A stretch of 64,000 nt of DNA from contig CAVOFR010000007.1 of assembly GCA_963695075.1 (NCBI GenBank), positions 372,001 through 436,000 of the forward strand, in the 5' to 3' direction. The stretch's first letter is position 1. Each line of letters begins with the position of its first letter. Below the pieces are notes generated by a model. That model did not search any database, was not told the origin of the DNA, and saw only the letters and a list, made by a program, of their open reading frames with translations. This stretch comes from CAWCAL01 sp963695075 (GTDB lineage Bacteria > Actinomycetota > Acidimicrobiia > Acidimicrobiales > CAWCAL01). This document shows positions 9,243 to 17,486 of this stretch, piece after piece. A program made the position numbers and the translations under genes.

Positions 9243-9611
9243 ATGATTCAGCAGGAAACCCGACTCCGGGTCGCCGACAACTCGGGTGCGAAAGAAGTGC
9301 TCTGCATCAAGGTGCTCGGCGGTTCGAAGCGCAGGTACGCGACAATCGGCGATGTGTTCACGGCCACCGTGAAGGACGCCATGCCGGGCGCGGCGGTCAA
9401 GAAGGGCGAGGTCGTCCGGTGCGTGGTCGTTCGTACCAAGAAGGCGAACCGACGGCCCGACGGCAGCTACATCCGATTCGACGAGAACGCCGCCGTGCTC
9501 ATCAACGAACAGCAACAGCCCCGCGGCACCCGCATCTTCGGTCCGGTGGGTCGCGAACTGCGGGACAAGAAGTTCATGCGCATCGTCTCGCTTGCGCCGG
9601 AGGTGTTGTAG
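9243..9611 (+). CDS. rplN: 50S ribosomal protein L14
   Basis: A 122-residue L14, exactly the family length, at the subunit interface. It begins MIQQETRLRVADNSGAKEV and has the conserved RGTRIFGPVGRELR near residues 92-105. GGGACGG lies just upstream of the ATG. Confidence 0.97.
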   Translation: MIQQETRLRVADNSGAKEVLCIKVLGGSKRRYATIGDVFTATVKDAMPGAAVKKGEVVRCVVVRTKKANRRPDGSYIRFDENAAVLINEQQQPRGTRIFGPVGRELRDKKFMRIVSLAPEVL

Positions 9612-9615
9612 CGCG

Positions 9616-9936
9616 ATGGCCAAGATGAAGATCAGAAAGGGTGACCGCGTGGTCGTCCTGCAGGGAAAGGACCGGGGGCGCGAAGGCGTCGTCAGCCGGT
9701 CCTACCCGTCCCGGGGAAAGGTACTCGTCGACGGCATCAACGTCGTACGCAAGCACCAGAAGGCCACGGGCGGAACGATGCAGGGCGGCATCATCGACAA
9801 GGACATGCCCATCGACGTGTCCTCGGTCGCCATCATCAGCCCGAGCGATGGCAAGCCCACCCGGATTGGCTACCGTCGCGACCCCGACGGCACCAAGATC
9901 CGTATCTGTAAACGTACGGGGGTCGATCTACCGTGA
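9616..9936 (+). CDS. rplX: 50S ribosomal protein L24
   Basis: A 106-residue L24, a KOW-domain protein that starts 50S assembly. MAKMKIRKGDRVVVLQGKDRG contains the KOW motif, and VDGINVVRKHQK is the conserved RNA-contacting stretch. ATG 9616 lies four bases after the rplN stop. The frame stays open upstream inside rplN, but that part has no similarity to L24. Confidence 0.95.
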   Translation: MAKMKIRKGDRVVVLQGKDRGREGVVSRSYPSRGKVLVDGINVVRKHQKATGGTMQGGIIDKDMPIDVSSVAIISPSDGKPTRIGYRRDPDGTKIRICKRTGVDLP

Positions 9937-10499
9937 CCACTGCGACCACACCGCGCCTCAAGGCGCTCTACCGCGACGAACTGCGGCCACAGCTCCAGAC
10001 CGAGCTCGGTCTCGGCAACGTCATGCAGGTTCCCACGTTGGACAAGATCGTCGTCAACATGGGCGTCGGCGGCGCCGTCGTCCAGTCCAAGCTCCTCGAC
10101 GGTGCCGTAGCCGACCTCACCATCATCTGCGGCCAGAAGCCCCAGATCACCCGGGCCAAGAAGTCGCTGGCGACGTTCAAGCTCCGCGAAGGCAACGCCA
10201 TCGGTGCCAAGTGCACGATGCGCGGCGACCGGATGTGGGAGTTCTTCGATCGGCTGATCAGCCTCGCCATGCCGCGGGTCCGCGACTTCCGAGGCCTGTC
10301 GCCCCGGTCGTTCGACGGGCACGGCAACTACACGTTCGGTGTGACCGAACAGCTGATCTTTCCCGAGATCGACTACGACTCGGTCGACACCATCCGAGGC
10401 ATGGACATCACTCTGGTGACCACTGCGTCGACCGACGATCAAGGACGAGCACTGCTCACCTCACTGGGGTTCCCGTTCCGCAAGGACGGTGCCTCGTGA
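9933..10499 (+). CDS. rplE: 50S ribosomal protein L5
   Basis: A 188-residue L5, which binds 5S rRNA in the central protuberance. Motifs include MQVPTLDKIVVNMGVGGA and GQKPQITRAKKSLATFKLREG. It starts at GTG 9933, overlapping the rplX stop (GTGA). Its last codons, GCC TCG TGA, are the first part of a 27-bp tandem repeat that runs on into the intergenic region. Confidence 0.96.
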   Translation: MTTATTPRLKALYRDELRPQLQTELGLGNVMQVPTLDKIVVNMGVGGAVVQSKLLDGAVADLTIICGQKPQITRAKKSLATFKLREGNAIGAKCTMRGDRMWEFFDRLISLAMPRVRDFRGLSPRSFDGHGNYTFGVTEQLIFPEIDYDSVDTIRGMDITLVTTASTDDQGRALLTSLGFPFRKDGAS

Positions 10500-10566
10500 C
10501 TCACCGCCCCGAGGTTCGCCTCGTGACCTACCCCCACGAGGTTCGCCCCGTGAGCCCGACGACGTT
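10491..10566 (+). repeat. 27-bp tandem repeat spanning the end of rplE
   Basis: Two 27-bp units (10491-10517 and 10518-10544) and a shorter third (10545-10566) each begin GCCTCGTGA or GCCCCGTGA and end in GTTC. Because 27 is a multiple of three, the rplE stop recurs in frame in units 2 and 3. Inside, CGAGG-TTCG-CCTCG (10510-10523) forms a perfect UUCG-capped hairpin, and 10537-10553 nearly repeats it. The array fills the rplE-rpsN gap. Confidence 0.7.
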
Positions 10567-10595
10567 CCGACCGCACTGGCTGGAGAGAATCTGAC

Positions 10596-10781
10596 ATGGC
10601 CAAGAAAGCGCTCATCGAAAAGCAGCAGAAGAAGCCGAAGTTCAAGGTCCGGGGGTACACCCGGTGCCGTCGGTGTGGTCGGCCCCGGTCGGTCTATCGC
10701 CGCTTCGGTCTATGCCGCATCTGCCTGCGCGAGCTGGCGCACGCCGGGGAGATTCCCGGGCTGACGAAGTCGAGCTGGTGA
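10596..10781 (+). CDS. rpsN: 30S ribosomal protein S14, zinc-binding type Z
   Basis: A 61-residue S14 of the short zinc-ribbon class. Two CxxC pairs, CRRCG and CRIC, in YTRCRRCGRPRSVYRRFGLC bind zinc. C-minus paralogues used under zinc limitation lack these cysteines. ATG 10596 has GGAGAG upstream, after the tandem-repeat spacer. Confidence 0.96.
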   Translation: MAKKALIEKQQKKPKFKVRGYTRCRRCGRPRSVYRRFGLCRICLRELAHAGEIPGLTKSSW

Positions 10782-10797
10782 GGGGAGGGCCGCACCA

Positions 10798-11202
10798 ATG
10801 ACGATGACCGATCCAATCGCCGACATGCTCACCCGCATCCGCAACGCGAACACAGCGATGCATGACTCGGTGAAGATGCCTTCGTCCAAACTCAAGACCG
10901 CGCTCGCGGACATTCTCGAGGGCGAGGGATACATCCACGGGTACGACGTTCAGGAGAACGAGGGCCGACCCGGTTCGACGATGACCATTTCGATGAAGTA
11001 CTCGCCTGAGCGAAAGCGCGTCATATCCGGACTGCGCCGCGTTTCCAAGCCTGGTCTTCGCATCTACAGCAAGGCCGACCGCGTGCCCCGGGTGCTCGGT
11101 GGGCTGGGCGTCGCCGTTCTGTCCACGAGCACCGGCTTGATGTCCGATCGCGACGCGCGCCGTAAGGGCGTCGGCGGCGAAGTCCTCTGTGAGGTCTGGT
11201 AG
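10798..11202 (+). CDS. rpsH: 30S ribosomal protein S8
   Basis: A 134-residue S8, a central-domain 30S protein and, in E. coli, the spc-operon repressor. It has MTDPIADMLTRIRNAN at the N-terminus and LSTSTGLMSDRDARRKGVGG at the C-terminus, both signature regions. AGGGGAGGG precedes the ATG. Confidence 0.96.
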   Translation: MTMTDPIADMLTRIRNANTAMHDSVKMPSSKLKTALADILEGEGYIHGYDVQENEGRPGSTMTISMKYSPERKRVISGLRRVSKPGLRIYSKADRVPRVLGGLGVAVLSTSTGLMSDRDARRKGVGGEVLCEVW

Positions 11203-11207
11203 AGCTC

Positions 11208-11747
11208 ATGTCCCGTATCGGAAGTGCCCCCATTCCCGTCCCCGGTGGCGTCGATGTCTCCATCGACGGCGCGCGGATCACCGTCAAGGGCCCGAAGGGC
11301 ACGCTGGAGCGCGAGCTGCCCGCCCCGATCAGCGCGCGGCTCGATGACGGAACCGTCCAATGCGATCGACCGGACGATGAACGCCGGAGCAAGGCCATGC
11401 ACGGCTTGGCGCGGTCGCTGGTCAACAACATGGTCATCGGCGTGACCGAGGGATACGTCAAGGAGCTCGAGATCATCGGCGTCGGCTACCGCGCCCAGGC
11501 CAAGGGCAACAACAAGCTCGAACTGGCCCTCGGATTCAGCCACTCGATCGAGGTCCAGGCCCCCGACGGGGTCGAGTTCGACGTACCTCAGCCCACCCAG
11601 GTGATGGTCAAGGGCATCGACAAACAACTGGTCGGCCAGGTGGCCGCCAACATCCGCGAGTTGCGCAAGCCCGAGCCCTACAAGGGCAAAGGTGTGCGGT
11701 ACGCGGGCGAACACGTCATCCGCAAGGCCGGCAAGGCCGCGAAGTAG
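11208..11747 (+). CDS. rplF: 50S ribosomal protein L6
   Basis: A 179-residue L6 at the factor-binding side of the 50S subunit. MSRIGSAPIPVPGGVDVSI opens the first domain, and the C-terminal signature is KPEPYKGKGVRYAGEHVIRK. Normal length. It starts five bases after the rpsH stop. Confidence 0.96.
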   Translation: MSRIGSAPIPVPGGVDVSIDGARITVKGPKGTLERELPAPISARLDDGTVQCDRPDDERRSKAMHGLARSLVNNMVIGVTEGYVKELEIIGVGYRAQAKGNNKLELALGFSHSIEVQAPDGVEFDVPQPTQVMVKGIDKQLVGQVAANIRELRKPEPYKGKGVRYAGEHVIRKAGKAAK

Positions 11748-11759
11748 GCACGGACGCAC

Positions 11760-12125
11760 ATGACCAACCGAGCGAAGAAGAAGCAAGACGACCGGGCCCG
11801 TCGTCACCGGCGCGTGCGCAAGAAGATCGCGGGGACCGCCGAGCGTCCCCGCCTGTCGGTGTTCCGATCAAACCGCCATATTCACGCCCAGATCATCGAC
11901 GATCGGGCCGGAGTCACCCTTGCGGCGGCGTCGACCGTCGAGACCGACGTGGGTGGAGATAGCACCGGCAACATCGCCGCAGCAGAATCGGTCGGCAAGT
12001 TGGTGGCCGAGCGAGCCAAGGCCGAAGGAATCGACCGGGTGGTCTTCGACCGGGGTGGCAGTCGCTACCACGGCCGGGTGGCCGCACTGGCCGAGGCCGC
12101 GCGCCAGGCAGGATTGGAGTTCTAG
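11760..12125 (+). CDS. rplR: 50S ribosomal protein L18
   Basis: A 121-residue L18, a 5S rRNA-binding protein. Motifs include RPRLSVFRSNRHIHAQIIDD and VVFDRGGSRYHGRVAALAEAAR. It begins 12 bases after rplF and its stop abuts the rpsE ATG. Confidence 0.96.
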   Translation: MTNRAKKKQDDRARRHRRVRKKIAGTAERPRLSVFRSNRHIHAQIIDDRAGVTLAAASTVETDVGGDSTGNIAAAESVGKLVAERAKAEGIDRVVFDRGGSRYHGRVAALAEAARQAGLEF

Positions 12126-12803
12126 ATGTCCAATGCACCCAGCCCAGACCGAGGTCGGGGCCAGAACCGAGGCCAGCGTGATGGCCGCCGCCAGGATGGC
12201 GGGCGCGATGATCGCGGCGGGCGCCGTGATCAGGGAGCGCCGGGCGAGCCGCAGTTGCGCGACTCCCGGGTGATCAACATCAACCGGGTGGCCAAGGTCG
12301 TCAAGGGCGGCCGCCGTTTCTCGTTCACCGCGCTCGTGGTGATCGGCGATGGCGCCGGCCGTGTGGGTCTGGGCTACGGCAAGGCCAAGGAAGTGCCACT
12401 CGCCATCCAGAAGGGCACCGAGGAAGCCAGAAAGAACTTGTTCGAGGTACCGCTGGCGGGCAACACGATCGTTCATCCCGTCGTCGGTCGGACCGGAGCG
12501 GGTCGCGTGATGTTGAAGCCGGCCGCCCCCGGCACCGGCGTCATCGCGGGTGGCGCGGCCCGGGCCATCCTCGAGGAAGCCGGTATCGGTGATGTTCTCT
12601 GCAAGTCGCTCGGCTCACCGAACTACATCAACGTCGCCCGGGCCACCATCGCCGGCCTGAAAGAGCTGCGGCGGCCCGACGAGATCGCGAAGCTCCGAGG
12701 ACTCCCCGCCGACTCATTCGTTCCAAAGGGGTTGCTCGAGGCCTACGAGAAGCGCCAGCGCGGTGGATCGGCCGAACCCGAGACGACCGAGGTCCAGGCA
12801 TGA
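12126..12803 (+). CDS. rpsE: 30S ribosomal protein S5 with RG-rich N-terminal extension
   Basis: A 225-residue S5 (usual about 165), important for decoding fidelity and the mRNA entry channel. The first 50 residues are rich in Arg, Gly, Asp and Gln (such as RGQNRGQRDGRRQDGGRDD) and probably disordered, a trait also known in other actinobacterial S5 proteins. The core starts at VININRVAKVVKGGRRFSF and contains GYGKAKEVPLAIQKG. It follows rplR directly and overlaps rpmD. Confidence 0.95.
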   Translation: MSNAPSPDRGRGQNRGQRDGRRQDGGRDDRGGRRDQGAPGEPQLRDSRVININRVAKVVKGGRRFSFTALVVIGDGAGRVGLGYGKAKEVPLAIQKGTEEARKNLFEVPLAGNTIVHPVVGRTGAGRVMLKPAAPGTGVIAGGAARAILEEAGIGDVLCKSLGSPNYINVARATIAGLKELRRPDEIAKLRGLPADSFVPKGLLEAYEKRQRGGSAEPETTEVQA

Positions 12804-12982
12804 CCGATCTCAAGGTCACCCAGACGCGCTCCGCCATCGGATCCAAGCCGAAGCAGCGGGGTACGCTGCGCGCCCTCGGCCTGGGTCGCATCGGCAAGTC
12901 CAACACCCTGCCCGATCGACCCGAGATCCGCGGCATGCTCAGCCGCGTCCCGCACCTCATCGACGTCGAGGAGATCGACTGA
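12800..12982 (+). CDS. rpmD: 50S ribosomal protein L30
   Basis: A 60-residue L30. LKVTQTRSAIGSKPKQRGTL and LGLGRIGKSNTLPDRPEIRG match the family. ATG 12800 overlaps the rpsE stop (ATGA) and its stop overlaps the rplO start, giving a tightly coupled trio. Confidence 0.95.
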   Translation: MTDLKVTQTRSAIGSKPKQRGTLRALGLGRIGKSNTLPDRPEIRGMLSRVPHLIDVEEID

Positions 12983-13470
12983 TGAAGATTCACGACCTGA
13001 AGCCGGCCGAGGGGTCGAAGCGTCGGCGTTCTCGCGTCGCCCGCGGCATCGGCGGCAAGCGTGGCAAGACCGCCGGCCGAGGCATGAAGGGCCAGAAGGC
13101 GCGTGGGACGATCCGCGTCGGTTTCGAGGGCGGTCAGAACCCCCTCCACATGCGGGTCCCCAAGCTCCGGGGCTTCACCAACCCGTTCCGCGTCGAGTAC
13201 CAGGCCATCAATCTGGACACATTGGACGAGACCGGGCTCGACGTCGTCGACCCGGAGACGTTGAGAGCGAAAGGACTCCTGCACAAGGGAGCGTTCGTCA
13301 AGGTGCTCGGACGCGGTGGTCTCGATCGAGCAGTCACCGTCAAGGCCCACGCGTTCTCGAAGTCCGCCGAGCAGGCCATCACCAGCGCCGGTGGCTCGAC
13401 CGAGATCATCCCGCTTCCCTTCAAGGGTGGTCGCCCACCGGCCCAGGGGAACCAACACACCAATCGCTGA
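12982..13470 (+). CDS. rplO: 50S ribosomal protein L15
   Basis: A 162-residue L15, which organises 23S rRNA late in assembly. It has MKIHDLKPAEGSKRRRSRVA and the glycine-rich GGKRGKTAGRGMKGQKAR stretch (about residues 25-42). ATG 12982 shares one base with the rpmD stop. About 70 bases separate it from secY. Confidence 0.95.
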   Translation: MKIHDLKPAEGSKRRRSRVARGIGGKRGKTAGRGMKGQKARGTIRVGFEGGQNPLHMRVPKLRGFTNPFRVEYQAINLDTLDETGLDVVDPETLRAKGLLHKGAFVKVLGRGGLDRAVTVKAHAFSKSAEQAITSAGGSTEIIPLPFKGGRPPAQGNQHTNR

Positions 13471-13541
13471 CCGCGTCGTCGGTGGCCGGTGGTGACCCCT
13501 AGGGTGGGGCCTTCGGCCGACGAGGCTCCCGGAGGACCGTT

Positions 13542-14876
13542 GTGCTCTCGAGCTTGATGAACATGTTCCGCGTTGCGGACCTGCGGAACAAGATCCTGTT
13601 CACACTGCTGATCATCGCCATCTACCGGTTCGGGTCGTTCGTCCCGGTACCCGGCATCGATCTGGACGCTGTCCAGAGCCTGCGTGACACCGCGGAGGAA
13701 GAGGGCGGCATCCTCGGTTTCCTCCAGCTGTTCAGTGGCGGGGCGCTCACCAACTTCGCCATATTCGCTCTCGGCATCATGCCGTACATCACGTCCTCGA
13801 TCATCATGCAGATTCTGGCCGTGGTCATCCCTCGCCTCGAACAGTGGCAGCAACAAGGGGCCGTCGGCCAACGCAAGATCACCCAGTGGACGCGCTATCT
13901 GACCGTCGCGATCGCCACACTCCAGTCCACGGGCCTGGTGTTCCTCTTCTCCACCGGCAGCGGCGGTGGGGGGCTCACCAGCGGCGTCAACATCGTTGTG
14001 TTCGACAACACCGCCGTCGGCCGGGTCATCCTCGCCGTCCTCACGATGGTGGCAGGGACGGCGCTGTTGATGTGGTTCGGCGAGCTCATCACGCAGCGCG
14101 GCATCGGCAACGGCATGTCGATCATCATCTTCGCTTCGGTCGTGGCGTCGTTCCCCTCCCAAGGTGGCCTCGTGCGAGCTGAGCGGGGGTGGGGTGCGGT
14201 GGCGATCCTGCTGGCGTTGCTGGTGGCCCTCGTGTTCGCCATCGTCTTCATCGAGCTCGGGCAGCGTCGGATCCCGGTTCAGTTCGCCAAACGGGTGGTG
14301 GGCCGAAAGATGTACGGCGGCCAGTCCACCTACATCCCCTTGAAGGTCAACCAGTCCGGCGTGATCCCCATCATCTTCGCCAGTTCGGTGTTGTACCTCC
14401 CGCTACTGCTGGCCCAGGTCCTGCCCGGCGAGGGCTGGGGTGCGTCGGTGCAACGTTGGATCGATCAGAACCTGGCTTCGCCCACGAGCATCTGGTACCT
14501 GTCCTTCTTCGGGCTGCTCATCGTGGGATTCGCCTACTTCTACACCGCCATCACCTTCGATCCCGTCCAGCAGGCCGACAACATCCGCAAGCAGGGCGGA
14601 TTCATCCCGGGGATCCGACCCGGTCCCCAGACCGAGCGCTACCTGGCCAAGGTGCTGTCGCGGATCACGCTGCCCGGTGCGTTGTTCATCGCCGGCGTCG
14701 CGTTGGTACCGGCCATCTTCCTCAATGTCGTGCTCAACGCGTCGCAGTCGCAGAATCTCCAGGCGTTCGCATTCGGCGGCACGTCGATCCTGATCGCCGT
14801 CGGCGTCGCCCTCGAGACCATGAAGCAGATCGACAGCCAGTTGATGATGCGCAACTACGAGGGATTCCTGAAGTAG
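13542..14876 (+). CDS. secY: Protein translocase subunit SecY
   Basis: A 444-residue SecY, the ten-helix channel of the Sec translocon. The N-terminus LRNKILFTLLIIAIYRFGSF carries the first membrane helix. IGNGMSIIIFASVVA and GGQSTYIPLKVNQSGVIPII are family motifs, the latter in cytosolic loop C4 that binds SecA and ribosomes. GTG 13542 has GGAGGA upstream. A -10-like TAGGGT (13500-13505) lies in the gap, so a local promoter is possible. It shares one base with adk. Confidence 0.96.
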   Translation: MLSSLMNMFRVADLRNKILFTLLIIAIYRFGSFVPVPGIDLDAVQSLRDTAEEEGGILGFLQLFSGGALTNFAIFALGIMPYITSSIIMQILAVVIPRLEQWQQQGAVGQRKITQWTRYLTVAIATLQSTGLVFLFSTGSGGGGLTSGVNIVVFDNTAVGRVILAVLTMVAGTALLMWFGELITQRGIGNGMSIIIFASVVASFPSQGGLVRAERGWGAVAILLALLVALVFAIVFIELGQRRIPVQFAKRVVGRKMYGGQSTYIPLKVNQSGVIPIIFASSVLYLPLLLAQVLPGEGWGASVQRWIDQNLASPTSIWYLSFFGLLIVGFAYFYTAITFDPVQQADNIRKQGGFIPGIRPGPQTERYLAKVLSRITLPGALFIAGVALVPAIFLNVVLNASQSQNLQAFAFGGTSILIAVGVALETMKQIDSQLMMRNYEGFLK

Positions 14877-15418
14877 TGCGGCTGATCGTGTTCGGGCGCC
14901 AGGGCGCCGGGAAGGGTACGCAGTGCCTGAAGCTGTCGGAGCATCTCGGCGTGCCCCACATCTCCACCGGTGACATGCTGCGAGCAGCGGTCGAAGAGGG
15001 GACCGAGATCGGCCGGACGGCCCAGACCTATCTCTCCGACGGTCGGCTCGTGCCCGATGACGTCATGGCCGGCGTCGTGGCCGAGCGGCTGGCCAAGCCG
15101 GACGCGGCCAACGGATTCCTGTTGGACGGATTCCCCCGCACACTCCCGCAAGCCGAGGCGCTGATCGACATCCTCGAGGGATCGGTCGATGCGGTCGTGA
15201 ACCTGGACGTACCTGTCCCGGTGGTGCGCCAGCGGATGATCGAACGCAACCGTGAGGACGACACCCCGGAGGCGATCGATACCCGTCTCTCCGCCTACGA
15301 GGCCGACACCGTGCCGGTCATGGAGCTGTTCGCGGCGCGCGGCGAACTGGTCACGGTCGACGGCCAGGGCGAGATCGATCAGATCTTCGCTCGCCTGACC
15401 GAAGCCCTGGGTGTCTGA
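14876..15418 (+). CDS. adk: Adenylate kinase (short-LID form)
   Basis: A 180-residue enzyme that interconverts ATP + AMP and 2 ADP. The P-loop is GRQGAGKGTQ (residues 7-16), with Gln9 where most have Pro. GFPRT and RNREDDTPEAIDTRL follow, the latter replacing a full zinc-type LID, as in mycobacterial enzymes. GTG 14876 overlaps the secY stop. In most actinobacteria map comes next; here infA follows after a gap of about 195 bases. Confidence 0.95.
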   Translation: MRLIVFGRQGAGKGTQCLKLSEHLGVPHISTGDMLRAAVEEGTEIGRTAQTYLSDGRLVPDDVMAGVVAERLAKPDAANGFLLDGFPRTLPQAEALIDILEGSVDAVVNLDVPVPVVRQRMIERNREDDTPEAIDTRLSAYEADTVPVMELFAARGELVTVDGQGEIDQIFARLTEALGV

Positions 15419-15488
15419 GGGCATCTACGGCATGTGACAGCCGCAGCGATGAGGCCCTCGGAGCCGAAGAGCAGTGTGTCCGTGGGAG

Positions 15489-15517
15489 TTGGTCCGGTGA
15501 GAGCTTCGCGCTAGATT
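15489..15517 (+). promoter_or_regulatory. Candidate promoter for infA-rpmJ-rpsM operon
   Basis: TTGGTC (15489-15494) and TAGATT (15512-15517) stand 17 bases apart, the ideal spacing, in the adk-infA gap about 100 bases before the infA start. The rest of the gap (15419-15614) shows no gene. Confidence 0.5.
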
Positions 15518-15614
15518 GTCCCCTTGCCTCCGGCCGGGCGCGTCTTGTTGTCGCGCTCCCACCTTGAGGCCTGCGCGTTCGAAGGCACGTGCAGTCGAGT
15601 ATGGAGGTCCACCC

Positions 15615-15839
15615 CTGCCGCAACCGAAGGAAGATGCGATCGTGTTCGAGGGCACGGTCACCGAGCCCTTGCCCAACGCCATGTTTCGCGTCGAGCTCGA
15701 AAACGGCCACGAAGTTCTGGCCCACATCTCCGGCAAGATGCGGATGCACTACATCCGCATCCTCCCCGGTGACAAAGTCCAGGTGGAACTCACCCCCTAC
15801 GACCTCAGCCGAGGTCGGATCACCTATCGATACAAGTAG
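15615..15839 (+). CDS. infA: Translation initiation factor IF-1, probable CTG start
   Basis: A 74-residue IF-1, an OB-fold protein that occupies the A site during initiation. LPNAMFRVELENGHEVLAHI and DLSRGRITYRYK are diagnostic. The family N-terminus aligns with LPQPKEDAIVFEG, and the only start codon there is CTG at 15615. A full GGAGGT (15603-15608) lies six bases before it. The in-frame GTG at 15642 would remove the first strand. The ATG at 15601 is in another frame. Confidence 0.9.
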   Translation: MPQPKEDAIVFEGTVTEPLPNAMFRVELENGHEVLAHISGKMRMHYIRILPGDKVQVELTPYDLSRGRITYRYK

Positions 15840-15880
15840 CCCGCTGGCCCAACGGCCCCGGGCGAGGTGCACTCATCCCG

Positions 15881-15994
15881 ATGAAAGTACGTCCCAGCGT
15901 GAAGAAGATGTGCGACAAATGCCGTGTCATTCGCCGGAATGGCACCATTCGCGTCATCTGCTCCAACCCGCGCCACAAGCAACGACAAGGGTAA
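15881..15994 (+). CDS. rpmJ: 50S ribosomal protein L36
   Basis: A 37-residue L36. It reads MKVRPSVKKMCDKCRVIRR, then NGTIRVICSNPRHKQRQG. The Cys11, Cys14, Cys27 and His32 pattern is the zinc site, so this is the zinc-binding (C+) form. It lies between infA and rpsM as in most bacteria. Confidence 0.95.
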   Translation: MKVRPSVKKMCDKCRVIRRNGTIRVICSNPRHKQRQG

Positions 15995-16001
15995 TCAGAC
16001 C

Positions 16002-16370
16002 ATGGCTCGAATTGCCGGGGTAGACATTCCCCGCGAGAAACAGGTCGGGACCTCCCTGACCTACATCTTCGGCATCGGCTCGTCCGTGGCCTCGCAGATC
16101 TGCGAGGCCACCGCGGTCAATCCGACCACGCGCGTCCGGGATCTCACCGACGCCGAGGTCGGCACGCTCCGCTCCTTCATCGACGCCAACGTCAAGGTCG
16201 AGGGTGACCTTCGTCGTGAGGTCAGCCAGGACATCAAGCGCAAGATGGAGATCGGCTCCTACCAGGGACTGCGCCATCGCCGTGGTCTCCCGGTGCGGGG
16301 ACAGCGAACCCACACCAACGCCCGCACACGCAAGGGACCGAAGAAGACGGTCGCCGGCAAAAGAAGGTGA
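16002..16370 (+). CDS. rpsM: 30S ribosomal protein S13
   Basis: A 122-residue S13 in the 30S head, contacting the P-site tRNA and the 50S bridge. MARIAGVDIPREKQV opens it, and GLRHRRGLPVRGQRTHTNAR is the C-terminal signature. It follows rpmJ by seven bases and ends shortly before rpsK. Confidence 0.96.
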   Translation: MARIAGVDIPREKQVGTSLTYIFGIGSSVASQICEATAVNPTTRVRDLTDAEVGTLRSFIDANVKVEGDLRREVSQDIKRKMEIGSYQGLRHRRGLPVRGQRTHTNARTRKGPKKTVAGKRR

Positions 16371-16377
16371 TCAAGTA

Positions 16378-16776
16378 ATGGCGAAGCCAGCAGCTGGTGG
16401 CCGCCGACCGAAGCGTCGCGAGCGCAAGAACATCACCCATGGTGTGGCGCACATCAAGAGCTCGTTCAACAACACCATCGTCACCATCACCGACCAGGAG
16501 GGGGCCACCATCGCGTGGGCCTCGGCTGGCAACGTCGGTTTCAGCGGCTCCCGCAAGTCGACGCCCTACGCGGCCCAGACCGCAGCCGAGCAGGCGGCCC
16601 GTCGAGCCATGGAGCACGGGGTCCGCAAGGTCGATGTCGTCGTCAAGGGCCCGGGCTCGGGTCGCGAGACGGCCATCCGTTCCATCCAGAACGCCGGCAT
16701 CGAGGTGACGGGCATCAAGGATGTCACGCCCGTGCCTCACAACGGTTGCCGCCCCCCCAAGCGCCGGAGGATGTGA
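16378..16776 (+). CDS. rpsK: 30S ribosomal protein S11
   Basis: A 132-residue S11 of the 30S platform. HIKSSFNNTIVTITDQEG and DVTPVPHNGCRPPKRRRM are the conserved blocks. ATG 16378 follows GAAGGTGATCAAGTA. It is followed by rpsD after one base. Confidence 0.96.
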   Translation: MAKPAAGGRRPKRRERKNITHGVAHIKSSFNNTIVTITDQEGATIAWASAGNVGFSGSRKSTPYAAQTAAEQAARRAMEHGVRKVDVVVKGPGSGRETAIRSIQNAGIEVTGIKDVTPVPHNGCRPPKRRRM

Positions 16777-16777
16777 C

Positions 16778-17395
16778 GTGTCCCGCTACACCGGGCCGAA
16801 GGCCCGCATCTCCCGCCGACTCGGCACCAACATCTTCGGCACCATCGGCGAAGCCAAGGCCCTCGACAAGCGGCCCTACCCGCCGGGTGAGCACGGTCGG
16901 AGCCGGCGCCGTCGCAACGAGTCCGAGTACCTCTTGCAGCTCCAGGAGAAGCAGAAGGCACGCTTCACCTACGGGCTCACCGAGAAGCAGTTCCGCAATC
17001 TCTACGCCGAGGCCAGCCGCAAGGACGGGATAACGGGCGAGAGCATGCTTCGCTTCCTCGAGCTTCGCCTCGACAACATCCTCTACCGGTCGGGTTGGGG
17101 CGCCACTCGCCCCCAGGCCAGGCAGCTGGTCACCCACCGCCACGTCCAGGTCAACGGCCGCCGGGTCAACATCCCCAGCTACCGGTGCCGGGTCGGTGAC
17201 GTCATCTCGCTCAGCGAGAAGGCCCGCAGCATGATCGTGATCCGCCAGAACATCGACGTCCTCGATCGTGGTCTGCCGCCATGGCTCGAAGCCGGCGATG
17301 GGGGCCAGCAGGTCACAGTGTTGGCCGAGCCGCTCCGCGAACACATCGACATCCCCGTTCGCGAGCAGCTCATCGTCGAGCTCTACAGCAAGTGA
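16778..17395 (+). CDS. rpsD: 30S ribosomal protein S4
   Basis: A 205-residue S4, a primary 16S rRNA binder. It starts SRYTGPKARISRRLGTNIFG after a GTG at 16778. The S4/S5 domain motif LDNILYRSGWGATRPQARQL and the S4 RNA-binding motif HVQVNGRRVNIPSYR follow. There is no zinc-finger cysteine cluster near the N-terminus, so it is the C-minus form. Confidence 0.95.
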   Translation: MSRYTGPKARISRRLGTNIFGTIGEAKALDKRPYPPGEHGRSRRRRNESEYLLQLQEKQKARFTYGLTEKQFRNLYAEASRKDGITGESMLRFLELRLDNILYRSGWGATRPQARQLVTHRHVQVNGRRVNIPSYRCRVGDVISLSEKARSMIVIRQNIDVLDRGLPPWLEAGDGGQQVTVLAEPLREHIDIPVREQLIVELYSK

Positions 17396-17486
17396 TCCGG
17401 GCGCTCACCCGAGCGATCCGACCCCAGACCCCTCAAGCCCAAGTCCAGCATCCCCAGACTCTCTCACCATCGAGGTATGACACAAC

